Source: Methylomicrobium sp. wino1 | GTDB taxonomy: Bacteria; Pseudomonadota; Gammaproteobacteria; Methylococcales; Methylomonadaceae | Direction of reading: 5' to 3' | Assembly (NCBI RefSeq): GCF_003932755.1 | Contig: NZ_CP024202.1 | Span: 1,426,001-1,490,000 of the forward strand | DNA length: 64,000 nt | In this document: in pieces, positions 52,626-60,512 of the stretch | Layout: each line of letters begins with the position of its first letter | How positions within the stretch are numbered: the first letter of the stretch is position 1 | Made by a program: the position numbers and the translations under genes | The notes under the pieces: generated by a model | What the model was told of the DNA's origin: nothing | What the model saw: only the letters and a program-made list of their open reading frames with translations | Databases searched by the model: none

Positions 52626-54961
52626 GATACTGTCTCCTCTTCGGTAATGGCTTGCGGCAAGGGGTGTCCGGCGTCCTCATTTTGTTGCAGCGAGCTTAAA
52701 AAATCGTCGATCACAGACCAAGTCTCGCCGATGTTTTCCATCAGAATGCCGTGCCGGTCGGCATCGATTGAATGTAAATATTTTCTTGCCGCGCCTAATC
52801 TAGCGAATACGGCTTCGGCGCTTTCCGGCGCGACGATCGGGTCCCGGTTGGCATAGAGCAGTAAAGTCGGCGTTTCGATACCGGGCAGTAATTCGTCAAG
52901 ATGCCGAATCAGCCGACGTAATTCGAATAACGCCCGGATCGGCGTATTGCAATAATTGATGTCGGGATGTTCCGGCGTGTTGTCGATGAACGGTTTGACG
53001 CCCTCGAAAGAAGAAAACCAGCGTACCAGGTTATTGGTGTTATGCAGTAAAGACACCAGCATAAATGAAGGATTCATGAATTTGACCGGTACCGAAACCG
53101 CGACAACACCTGCGATTTCCGGGCGGTTTTCCGCCGCAAGTTTGAGGGCCAAAACGCCGCCGGTTGAAAAGCCGATTAAGACGACTTTTCCGCAATGTGC
53201 TTTGAGAATCGTGAAGCCTTTACGCACGCTGTCGAACCATTGCTCGTAGCTCAAATCTCTCAAGGCATTGGGTGACGTGCCGTGACCCTTCAAACGAATC
53301 CCAAGCACAGTGAAACCTTGGCTCGCCAGCGTGCGTCCGTAATTGCGTAGTTCCGCGGGGCTGGCCAATAGACCGTGTATCAATAGAATGCCGATGCCGT
53401 TGGTTCGGGTCGGTTTCATCAAGAATGGAGACGGGTCCGCTATTGCACTTTCGTGTTGCTTGATCGCGCCGTTTTGCAGTGTGCTGTAGGCCTGCTGTTC
53501 GTAGGCCAGAGCGATCAGTTCGTCGTCGAAATGCCAGGCCGCCAATTGCTCGGGAGCGATCTTGGCATAAGCTTTGTCGGCGGCCGAAAGCGTATCGCGC
53601 ACGATGCTTAGCGGCGCCGCTTCGTTATGGTAGACCGCGATCGGATTTTCCAGGCGAATTTGGTCAAAGTCGTGGTCCTCGCACAATTTCGGCAAGAAAT
53701 GGTAGCATTCATCTTGTTCGGCAATCAGTTGCGCTTCCTTGGCGACGCAGATGAAATGGTCGAAGCGGTCGTTGGTGCAATGGATCAGGTCGCTGTAATC
53801 GTCCGGATTCAACAGGCTCCGGTGTAAATGGATGTCGGGATTTTTTTGCAGATTTTTTATCGCGATATAAAGTACGGTATAAAATCGGTATTTTTCGATA
53901 TGTTTGAATCCGGCGTCGATTTTGCTCATGATCAGCGTCGAGGCCAGATGGCTGAGGTTTACCGTCACGTTGGCATAGATCGCTTTCATGTATTGATTGC
54001 GCGAACAGCTTGCATTTTTGACGAATAGATAGCCGAGCAGGCGTTCTTTCCAATTTCTCGGCACGCTTGTCAAATTGAACGCATCGTCAAGCTTGCGGAT
54101 GTCCGGCGCCGTTTTGTCCATGATCCAATGCGTGCGCCAATCCCAGACGCAACAAGGATTGACCGGTTCGCCCATGCGGATGTCCATGTCGGTATCCTTG
54201 AGCAAGATGTTGCCTTCGATCAAGAGTTCTTCGGTTTGCCGAAGGCTCATCGTGTCCGAAAACAATTCTACGCTTTTAAACAATAAATTTTCGGAGTTAC
54301 GAATCGGATAAAATGTGATGTTGGCCGGGACGATTAAGGTGGGTTTTAGCGCGGCCGCCATCAATTGATCCAAACTGTCGAATTCGAGCAGGGACTGCCA
54401 GTGCAGCAAGCGCTCTTTGTCTTTCGTTTTGAAGGCATGGCGAATCGCAGTCTTCAAGGCTTCTACCCCTTGGCCCAACACGGCGGGACCCGTGTGGTGC
54501 TTACGCCGAAGTCCGGTCATGCGCGAATAAATACTGTATTCGCCCTTTTTGTCGATCACGCGCCGGTCCTTGACCATGCCGCCTTCGGGGAAAATAATGA
54601 CTTTACGCCCACGTAGGATTTGGCCAGCCAAGATAGCGAACAAACGGGGATGATCGTGCGGGAATACGCCGACATGCTTCAAATAATTCGACAGTACATT
54701 GTCTTCCTTGAAGAACTCGCTCGACGCGATCGAGCAGCTGTAAGCGCCGGTTTGTTCGAAAAATAGAAACTGAGGAATGAAGGTTTCGAAGCGGGAAAAA
54801 TGGTTGAATAGAAAAATATCGCCTTGCAATACTTGGTTGTCGGCGAACAGTTCGAATTTGACGCTCAATAAGTTTTTGACGGCTCTGAACAATTTGACCG
54901 AGCGAATATAGAGCGAGGTGTCGATGTCGTGCCAGTTTTCGGGATAATCGGCATACTTCAT
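52622..54961 (-). CDS. Fusion of glycerolipid-type acyltransferase and alpha/beta hydrolase
   Basis: A 779-residue protein; ATG 54961 was chosen (AGGGAG site) over an upstream frame that has no family similarity. The N-terminal half is PlsC-like: FLFNHFSRFETFIPQFLFFE gives an HX4E instead of the usual HX4D, and KVIIFPEGGMVKDRRV is the FPEG motif. The middle ~200 residues are helical and unrecognised. The C-terminal ~250 residues are an alpha/beta hydrolase: oxyanion region ILLIHGLLASPAEL, nucleophile elbow VVLIGFSTGGVLAL (GFSTG), acid LLLYANRDPIV and base SIDADRHGILMEN. It is first in an operon with thiolase and the FadN-type protein, joined by ATGA. A role in lipid remodelling or fatty-acid release feeding beta-oxidation is a reasonable inference. 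Confidence 0.82.
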   Translation of the reverse strand: MKYADYPENWHDIDTSLYIRSVKLFRAVKNLLSVKFELFADNQVLQGDIFLFNHFSRFETFIPQFLFFEQTGAYSCSIASSEFFKEDNVLSNYLKHVGVFPHDHPRLFAILAGQILRGRKVIIFPEGGMVKDRRVIDKKGEYSIYSRMTGLRRKHHTGPAVLGQGVEALKTAIRHAFKTKDKERLLHWQSLLEFDSLDQLMAAALKPTLIVPANITFYPIRNSENLLFKSVELFSDTMSLRQTEELLIEGNILLKDTDMDIRMGEPVNPCCVWDWRTHWIMDKTAPDIRKLDDAFNLTSVPRNWKERLLGYLFVKNASCSRNQYMKAIYANVTVNLSHLASTLIMSKIDAGFKHIEKYRFYTVLYIAIKNLQKNPDIHLHRSLLNPDDYSDLIHCTNDRFDHFICVAKEAQLIAEQDECYHFLPKLCEDHDFDQIRLENPIAVYHNEAAPLSIVRDTLSAADKAYAKIAPEQLAAWHFDDELIALAYEQQAYSTLQNGAIKQHESAIADPSPFLMKPTRTNGIGILLIHGLLASPAELRNYGRTLASQGFTVLGIRLKGHGTSPNALRDLSYEQWFDSVRKGFTILKAHCGKVVLIGFSTGGVLALKLAAENRPEIAGVVAVSVPVKFMNPSFMLVSLLHNTNNLVRWFSSFEGVKPFIDNTPEHPDINYCNTPIRALFELRRLIRHLDELLPGIETPTLLLYANRDPIVAPESAEAVFARLGAARKYLHSIDADRHGILMENIGETWSVIDDFLSSLQQNEDAGHPLPQAITEEETVS

Positions 54962-55100
54962 GGTGCTATGACTCCCTGGCGTCTTTCGAGGGGCGCCGTT
55001 TGAGGTCTTGCATAAAACCGACCGAATCGAGCGAGTCGAATGGTAGCGGATATTATCTAAAGACTTTTTACTTTTGCTTCGGTTCCCTAAGATTGAACGT

Positions 55101-55185
55101 ATATGCCTATCGTAGATCAAAACACGGCGCTGGGTGATTACGTCCGTATAGGTTCTTGCCAGCATCAATGCCGGCAAAGTTTTTA
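55101..55185 (+). repeat. MITE-like repeat, degenerate left-end copy
   Basis: TATGCCTATCGTAGATCAAA, then pieces of the 'gccagcatc.atgccggcaaag' module. It ends near a second short repeat (ATGCACAAAATAACTTCT) that also occurs at ~32952 (ATACACAAAATAACTTCT). Confidence 0.6.
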
Positions 55186-55230
55186 GGAAAATATGCACAA
55201 AATAACTTCTGTAATTTGTAGCTGTGCTTT

Positions 55231-55734
55231 ATGAACCGGAGCATGCAAGAAAAAATCGAGCTCGAACACGAGGCGGCCAAGCTGTTCATGCGGCTTTACG
55301 AACAAAAAACGGGTATTCCGATGCGGCATATTTGGCATAATGAGCCGAAAAAGCCGGATGTATCCTGTTACCTCGGCGATCGGCGTCTGGATTTAGAGAT
55401 AGCGCATCTATATGGTAGTGAAGAAGAAGCTCAACTGATTTTGGGGCGTAAAGTCAGCATCCGGACACTGGAGGCGTTGCATCGCTTGATTACTGTTCCG
55501 GTTGGCGAGCGCTTGTTGAATGCGTTGAATGCAATTTTGGCTAGCAAGGCCGAAAAATCCTATCATAGCGACCGGGTTTGGCTAGTGCTGCGTAACGCTA
55601 ACCCGCTCTGGAGCCGTGAAGAACTGGAGGATAATTTGCACCGGGTAACGTTACCGGCGTCTCATCCGTTCGAACAGATTTGGGTCGTCGGGGATATGGA
55701 AGGAAAGTCCGGTATTTTGCAGCTGTTTCCTTGA
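55231..55734 (+). CDS. Hypothetical protein with possible PD-(D/E)xK-like motif
   Basis: A 167-residue protein, acidic-basic mixed, no membrane segment. KKPDVSCYLGDRRLDLEIAH has the spacing of a PD...(D/E)x(E/K) nuclease-like core: P-D, then D-L-E-I with alanine/histidine next. The catalytic Lys is not obvious. The helical middle (TLEALHRLITVPVGERLLNA) and the end (QIWVVGDMEGKSGILQLF) give no family I can name. ATG 55231 or 55243 could be the start; neither has a strong ribosome site. It is divergent from the acyltransferase operon and tail-to-tail with pilU. Confidence 0.6.
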   Translation: MNRSMQEKIELEHEAAKLFMRLYEQKTGIPMRHIWHNEPKKPDVSCYLGDRRLDLEIAHLYGSEEEAQLILGRKVSIRTLEALHRLITVPVGERLLNALNAILASKAEKSYHSDRVWLVLRNANPLWSREELEDNLHRVTLPASHPFEQIWVVGDMEGKSGILQLFP

Positions 55735-55801
55735 TCTATGTCGTTAAGCACCGAATCCCATCCAGATCAAACCATAAGGGTTTGTTTTATTATCGGTGGG
55801 G

Positions 55802-55829
55802 CGCCATGGTACGCATAGCGTACCCTACA
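55802..55829. repeat. Third copy of the GTACGC dispersed repeat
   Basis: CGCCATGGTACGCATAGCGT followed by ACCCTACA, the reverse complement of 33092-33119 with one mismatch. The remaining 55735-56032 has a REP-like 'taagttggtgcctatgg' also seen near 46130 and 46368, and no gene. Confidence 0.7.
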
Positions 55830-56032
55830 GGGCTAGGTGAGGGAAGGTCGAGACGGTTGGGTCAGAATAAATGGTATCGAGGTCGTAATGGTTAAAGTAC
55901 CGATAATTCCTGAATGATTTCCATGCTCGGTCTGGGCATTGCCATCCTTGGTACTGGATTTCACCAATCCCTGGCGGAATGACGTTAAGTTGGTGCCTAT
56001 GGTTTATTATCCCTAAGTGTAAGAAAAAAGGT

Positions 56033-57196
56033 TTAGGTTTGTCCTTCTTCCTCCTGATCCTTTTCAATCGCCTCAAGCGAGAATCTTGAAGTCAGTCCGC
56101 CAGGCGATTTAGCGACCGCTTCGGTCGCCGAACCCTTGCCTTCGCTGAGGTTGATTTTTAATTTCAGATTATTCGGCGAGTCGGAGTTTTGCAAGGCTTC
56201 CTCGAGCGAAATTTTGCCTTCCTTGAAAAGCTTGAGCAAATGGCTGTCGAAGGTTTGCATGCCGATATTTTCGGATTTTTCCATCGCTTCCTTGATCGCA
56301 TGAATTTCGCCTTTATGAATCAAGTCTTTGACCAATTGCGTCCCCAACAAGATTTCGATCGCGGCGACCCGTTTGCCGTCGACAGTGGGAACCAGTCGCT
56401 GCGAGACGAAGGCTTTCAAGTTCAGCGATAGATCCAGCAATAATTGATTACGGCGCTCTTCCGGAAAAAAATTGATGATGCGGTCCAGTGCCTGATTGGC
56501 GTTGTTGGCGTGCAGCGTCGATAAACAAAGATGTCCGGTTTCGGCGAAGGCGAGCGCGTGTTCCATCGTTTCTTGAGAGCGGATTTCGCCGATCAGAATC
56601 ACGTCCGGTGCCTGGCGTAGCGTGTTTTTCAACGCGTCCTCGTAACTGAGCGTATCGACGCCGACCTCGCGTTGATTGACTAGACAGCGTTTGTGCGGAT
56701 GAAGGTATTCGATCGGGTCTTCGATCGTGATGATGTGCCCCGACGAGTTGCTGTTGCGGTGGTCGATCAGTGCGGCCAGCGAGGTCGATTTGCCGGAACC
56801 GGTGCCGCCGACGAATAGAATCAAGCCGCGCTTTTCCATGATCACTTTTTTCAGCACTTCAGGCAGACCTAATTGATCGGCATTCGGTATATCGACCTTG
56901 ATATTTCGAATGACCAAGGCCAGGTTATTGCGCTGTTTGAAAATATTGATGCGGAAGCGGCCGATGCCGGGTTCGGTGATCGCCAGATTCATTTCCGGGA
57001 CGTGTTCGAATTCTTTTTGCTGCTCGGCATCCATCAGGTTGTAGGCGATAGCCTTGATGCGTTCGCCAGTCAGTTTTTCGCTTTCGAGCGGTTTCAATGC
57101 GCCTTGAAATTTGGCCGCGGCCGGCGCGCCGACCGTTAAGTAAAGATCGGAGCCGTCTTTGCTGACTAGAATTTTTAGATAATCTTTAAAATCCAT
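56033..57196 (-). CDS. pilU: Type IV pilus retraction-type ATPase PilU
   Basis: A 387-residue PilT/PilU ATPase. Walker A LILFVGGTGSGKSTSLAALI, Asp box IITIEDPIEYLHPH, Walker B-like DVILIGEIRSQETMEHAL (GEIR) and His box GHLCLSTLHANNANQALDRI are all present. PilU is favoured over PilT because of the start (DFKDYLKILVSKDGSDLYLT), the C-terminal extension beyond the ATPase core and the DVILIGEIR form. It works as a hexamer at the inner-membrane base of the pilus, assisting PilT-driven retraction. pilT is not within the window, so it stands alone here. Confidence 0.9.
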   Translation of the reverse strand: MDFKDYLKILVSKDGSDLYLTVGAPAAAKFQGALKPLESEKLTGERIKAIAYNLMDAEQQKEFEHVPEMNLAITEPGIGRFRINIFKQRNNLALVIRNIKVDIPNADQLGLPEVLKKVIMEKRGLILFVGGTGSGKSTSLAALIDHRNSNSSGHIITIEDPIEYLHPHKRCLVNQREVGVDTLSYEDALKNTLRQAPDVILIGEIRSQETMEHALAFAETGHLCLSTLHANNANQALDRIINFFPEERRNQLLLDLSLNLKAFVSQRLVPTVDGKRVAAIEILLGTQLVKDLIHKGEIHAIKEAMEKSENIGMQTFDSHLLKLFKEGKISLEEALQNSDSPNNLKLKINLSEGKGSATEAVAKSPGGLTSRFSLEAIEKDQEEEGQT

Positions 57197-57354
57197 AATG
57201 AATCCGTTGGTTTAGATGTAGTAGAGCTACGGCGCTAAAAGTTTGATGGGTAGCCATTCTCGGTGATAATCACCGAAGTTGGATCAAGTTTAGCCAAGAA
57301 ATGCGTATAATGACGAAATTTTTAAACAAGCATTTTTAACACGATAACAGCGTT

Positions 57355-58398
57355 ATGTCCGAACAAAGAAAAGCGGCGGCATTGATTTCCGGAGGATTGG
57401 ATTCGATGTTGGCCGCTAAAGTGATCATCGAACAAGGGGTGCATGTCGAAGGCATCAATTTTTTCACCGGCTTCTGCGTGGAAGGACACACGCATGCGAT
57501 TCGCGAACGGGACCGAGCCAAGCCCAAGCGCAATAACTCGTTGTGGGTGGCCGAACAACTCGGCATCAAATTGCATATCGTCGATGTCATCGAGGAATAC
57601 AAGGATGTGCTGATCAATCCGAAGCACGGTTACGGCAGCAACATGAACCCGTGTCTGGATTGCAAGATTTTCATGGTCAACAAGGCCAAGCAATGGATAC
57701 AAGAAAACGGCTTCGATTTCATCATTACCGGCGAGGTGATCGGTCAGCGACCGATGTCGCAGCGCAAACAAACGATGCCGATCATCGCGCGCGAATCCGG
57801 CGCCGACGATTTGCTGCTTAGGCCCTTATGCGCCAGAAATTTGCCGGAGACACTGCCGGAGCGCGAAGGCTGGGTCGATCGCGCCAAATTGTTCGGCTTT
57901 AGCGGGCGGTCCAGAAAACCGCAAATGGAATTGGCGCAGCAGTTCGGCTTCGTCGATTATGCGCAGCCGGCTGGTGGCTGTTGTTTTTTGACCGACGAGA
58001 GTTATTCCGCGAAATTAGTCGATTTATGGCAAAACCGGGGTACGAAAGACTACGAACTCGACGATGTGATGTTGCTGAAAGTCGGGCGGCATATCCGTCC
58101 CAAGTCCAATTTCAAAGTCATCGTTGCGCGCGAGGAAGGCGAGAGCCGTTTTCTCGAAGGCTATAAAAAAGAATTTACCAGTTTGATCAGTAGCAGTCAC
58201 AGCGGACCGTTAGCCTTGATCGACGGCGAACCGACCGATGAGGACTTAGCCTTGGCCGGACGGATCATTGCACGTTACGGACAAGGGCGCGATGCCGAAC
58301 AGGTCGATATTTTGGTTAGAAGTCAAAAAGGTCTGGAACAAACGATTCAGGTGGCCCCTTTCGCGCCGGAGCAAATTGCCGAGGAGTGGTTCGTATGA
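57355..58398 (+). CDS. PP-loop ATPase, MnmA/ThiI-like thiolation-type protein
   Basis: A 347-residue protein. AALISGGLDSMLAAKVIIEQ holds the PP-loop SGGxDS that adenylates a substrate. Cys-containing segments NPCLDCKIFMV (CxxC-type) and AGGCCFLTDESYSAKLVDLW resemble the catalytic Cys positions of tRNA 2-thiouridylases. The C-terminal ~120 residues (LLKVGRHIRPKSNFKVIVAR...) look like the small RNA-binding domain (NFACT-R-like) reported with this subfamily. The gene is overlapped by a TusA-like gene (ATGA). The pair therefore probably moves sulfur, with the TusA-like partner donating persulfide. The true RNA or metabolite target is unknown; mnmA itself is not this gene. Confidence 0.8.
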   Translation: MSEQRKAAALISGGLDSMLAAKVIIEQGVHVEGINFFTGFCVEGHTHAIRERDRAKPKRNNSLWVAEQLGIKLHIVDVIEEYKDVLINPKHGYGSNMNPCLDCKIFMVNKAKQWIQENGFDFIITGEVIGQRPMSQRKQTMPIIARESGADDLLLRPLCARNLPETLPEREGWVDRAKLFGFSGRSRKPQMELAQQFGFVDYAQPAGGCCFLTDESYSAKLVDLWQNRGTKDYELDDVMLLKVGRHIRPKSNFKVIVAREEGESRFLEGYKKEFTSLISSSHSGPLALIDGEPTDEDLALAGRIIARYGQGRDAEQVDILVRSQKGLEQTIQVAPFAPEQIAEEWFV

Positions 58399-58622
58399 GC
58401 CGGGAAACCCTGAATGCGCGGCGTCTGCTTTGCCCGTTGCCGGTGATACGAACGCAAGACAGGGTCAAACGCATGGTGGCGGGAGAACAATTGGAAGTCA
58501 TTTGCACCGACCCCGGCGTAATGCAGGACATCCCCGCCTGGTGCCGCATCAATGGACACGCGATCCTTGAAACCAAAGCTGAGGACGGCGAATATATTAT
58601 TGTTCTCGAAGTAGGCGAATAA
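58395..58622 (+). CDS. TusA-family sulfur carrier
   Basis: A 75-residue protein of typical TusA size, starting at ATG 58395 (GAGGAG site) over the upstream stop. The conserved motif ARRLLCPLPVIRTQDRVKRM carries the CPxP cysteine that holds a persulfide; CTDPGVMQDIPAWCRINGHA follows. It hands sulfur to a partner enzyme, here most simply the upstream PP-loop protein. The stop overlaps the next ATG (TAATG), completing a three-gene operon. Confidence 0.88.
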   Translation: MSRETLNARRLLCPLPVIRTQDRVKRMVAGEQLEVICTDPGVMQDIPAWCRINGHAILETKAEDGEYIIVLEVGE

Positions 58623-59764
58623 TGATCGAAGCGCGCCAGTCAGTCGAATCCGATCGTCTAAAAGCGAAGGTCAGTATAGTTGCCGCATGGACCAACTTGG
58701 CCTTGTCGGTCCTGAAAATCGGCTTCGGTATTCTGGGCCAATCGGCGGCCTTGATCGCGGACGGTGTACACTCCTTATCCGATCTAGCCAGCGATTTACT
58801 GGTCATTACCGCGATCAAACTGGGTGCGCGCGAGGCCGACTTCGATCACCCTTACGGGCATCGGCGTTACGAAACGATCGCGACGGTCGCGCTGGGCGTC
58901 GGGTTAATTATCGTGGCCAGCGGCATCGCCTATGATGCGCTGGAAAGAGTTCGTCAGCCCGAGCGCTTGTTGATTCCGGAATTCGAGGCGATGGCGATAG
59001 CCGCCTTATCGGTATTGACTAACGAATGGCTCTATCAATACACCAAGCGCATTGCCAAGCAAACCCGATCCAAATTATTACTGGCCAATGCTTGGCATCA
59101 TCGTAGCGATGCGATATCTTCGATCGTCGTGATCATCGGCGTGGCCGGCGTTTGGGGCGGTTACGAATATGCCGATGCGGTTGCTGCCGCGATCGTCGCG
59201 TTGATGATCGCCAAGATCGGTTTAAGTTTGGTGATTCAAAGCGTCAAGGAGTTGGTCGATACCTCATTGCCCGAGTCCTTGATCCGCGAGATACGCAGAG
59301 TGATCAAAACAACTCCCGGCGTGCGCGGCATTCATCTACTCAGAACACGGCAAATGGGCGAGGATGCCTATATCGACGCGCATATCGTCGTCGATGCCAG
59401 AATCAGCGTTTCCGAAGGGCATATGATCGGCGATGCGGTCCGGCAAAATCTGAAAGCCGAATTCGACGACGTGGTCGACGTATTGGTCCATGTCGACCCC
59501 GAAGACGACGAATTCATCGACGAGCCGGTCGATGTGTTGCGTGCGGATGTGCAGGGTTACTTGCGTAACTATCTGGCCGAATTATTCGAAGATATCGAAG
59601 ATTTCAAGATTCATTATCTGGAAGGGACGATCGAAATCGAAGTGATTTTGCCGCATCTGATGGGGAGTCAGCCGGAACGGATGGAAAAAGTTAAGCAACA
59701 ATGCGCGCTGATGGAAGGCGCGTTTCCCAACATTAGCAGAATAAGCGTTTTATTGAAGATTTAG
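58622..59764 (+). CDS. Cation diffusion facilitator (CDF) metal transporter
   Basis: A 380-residue inner-membrane antiporter for divalent metal ions. TM2 carries ALIADGVHSLSDLASDLLVI (HxxxD-type metal site, D and D) and TM5 NAWHHRSDAISSIVVIIGVA (HHxSD). In between lies FDHPYGHRRYETIA, a CDF hallmark. The C-terminal cytoplasmic domain is long (about 170 residues with a doubled ferredoxin-like part, VRGIHLLRTRQMGEDAYIDA and FKIHYLEGTIEIEVILPH), longer than in FieF. Substrate (Zn, Fe or Mn) cannot be fixed. Its coupling to sulfur-transfer genes by overlap is unusual. Confidence 0.9.
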   Translation: MIEARQSVESDRLKAKVSIVAAWTNLALSVLKIGFGILGQSAALIADGVHSLSDLASDLLVITAIKLGAREADFDHPYGHRRYETIATVALGVGLIIVASGIAYDALERVRQPERLLIPEFEAMAIAALSVLTNEWLYQYTKRIAKQTRSKLLLANAWHHRSDAISSIVVIIGVAGVWGGYEYADAVAAAIVALMIAKIGLSLVIQSVKELVDTSLPESLIREIRRVIKTTPGVRGIHLLRTRQMGEDAYIDAHIVVDARISVSEGHMIGDAVRQNLKAEFDDVVDVLVHVDPEDDEFIDEPVDVLRADVQGYLRNYLAELFEDIEDFKIHYLEGTIEIEVILPHLMGSQPERMEKVKQQCALMEGAFPNISRISVLLKI

Positions 59765-59890
59765 TATCTAATCAGTGTATGTGGTTGGTGTCAAGCATTA
59801 ATTTCTAAGGACGCGTGAATACATCCCTGTAAGCTCTGACTGCAACGTCCTGTTGCAGACTGCCTTATAAATTAATGCTCGACATCTTCT

Positions 59891-60051
59891 TATACCCATC
59901 GTAGATCAAAATTCGGCACCGGGGTGCCCGTCAAAGGACGCCGTGAATACGTCCCTGTAGGCTCTATGCCAGCTCCATGCTGGCAAAGCCTTTGCCGAGC
60001 ACCCCGGCGCCTCCTTAGGCACTGCCGAAATTTGAAGTGCGAAAGGTATAC
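59891..60051 (+). repeat. MITE-like repeat, complete 161-bp copy
   Basis: Left end TATACCCATCGTAGATCAAA, right end GCCGAAATTTGAAGTGCGAA with AGGTATAC. Internal modules 'gtgaatacgtccctgtagg' and 'gccagctccatgctggcaaa'. The stretch 59765-59890 before it carries another 'gtgaatacatccctgtaa' piece and no gene. Confidence 0.8.
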
Positions 60052-60104
60052 TTATCCTAATGATTATGAAAAAGCTGTCATCACACTGGCAAATAAGGGT
60101 TCGA

Positions 60105-60490
60105 AGGGTGGGGAGGGTGCGGTCACTCGCCCGACAGGACGCCGTGAACCCAGCACCTAAATCCAGCACCTAAATTCCATAGGTCTTTGGCAATGATTCA
60201 AAATCATGGCTTATTTAGGTGCTGGATGAATTATCCAAGATAATTAACCATAATCAATGGGCTATGGAATTTAGGTGCTGGGTGAATACGTCCATGTAGG
60301 CTCGACGGCGGCGACTGATTGCCATGGATGGCATGAATGCAGATTTTGCAGGAGCAAAAATCTGCCTTGCCGCCGACGCCTGTCGGTCGAGCAACCGCAC
60401 CCTCTCCGGAACCGGCATTTTCTCTGCCGAGCTTCTTATATCGAAAAATTAGATAAAGAGCCAAAATCTACGAACTTTCACAGTAACAAT
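60105..60490 (-). repeat. Long mosaic intergenic repeat, copy B of an inverted pair
   Basis: Reverse-orientation counterpart of 48740-49105: GGGAGGGTGCGGTCACTCGC, two 'cagcacctaaattcc' cores, GGCTCGACGGCGGCGACTGA, CTTGCCGCCGACGCCTGTCG, GAGCAACCGCACCCTCTCCG and TATCGAAAAATTAGATAAAG, ending CTACGAACTTTCACAGTAAC just before argJ. It carries an extra core module compared with copy A. Confidence 0.8.
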
Positions 60491-60512
60491 TACAAGATTT
60501 AAAGGAGTCTAT

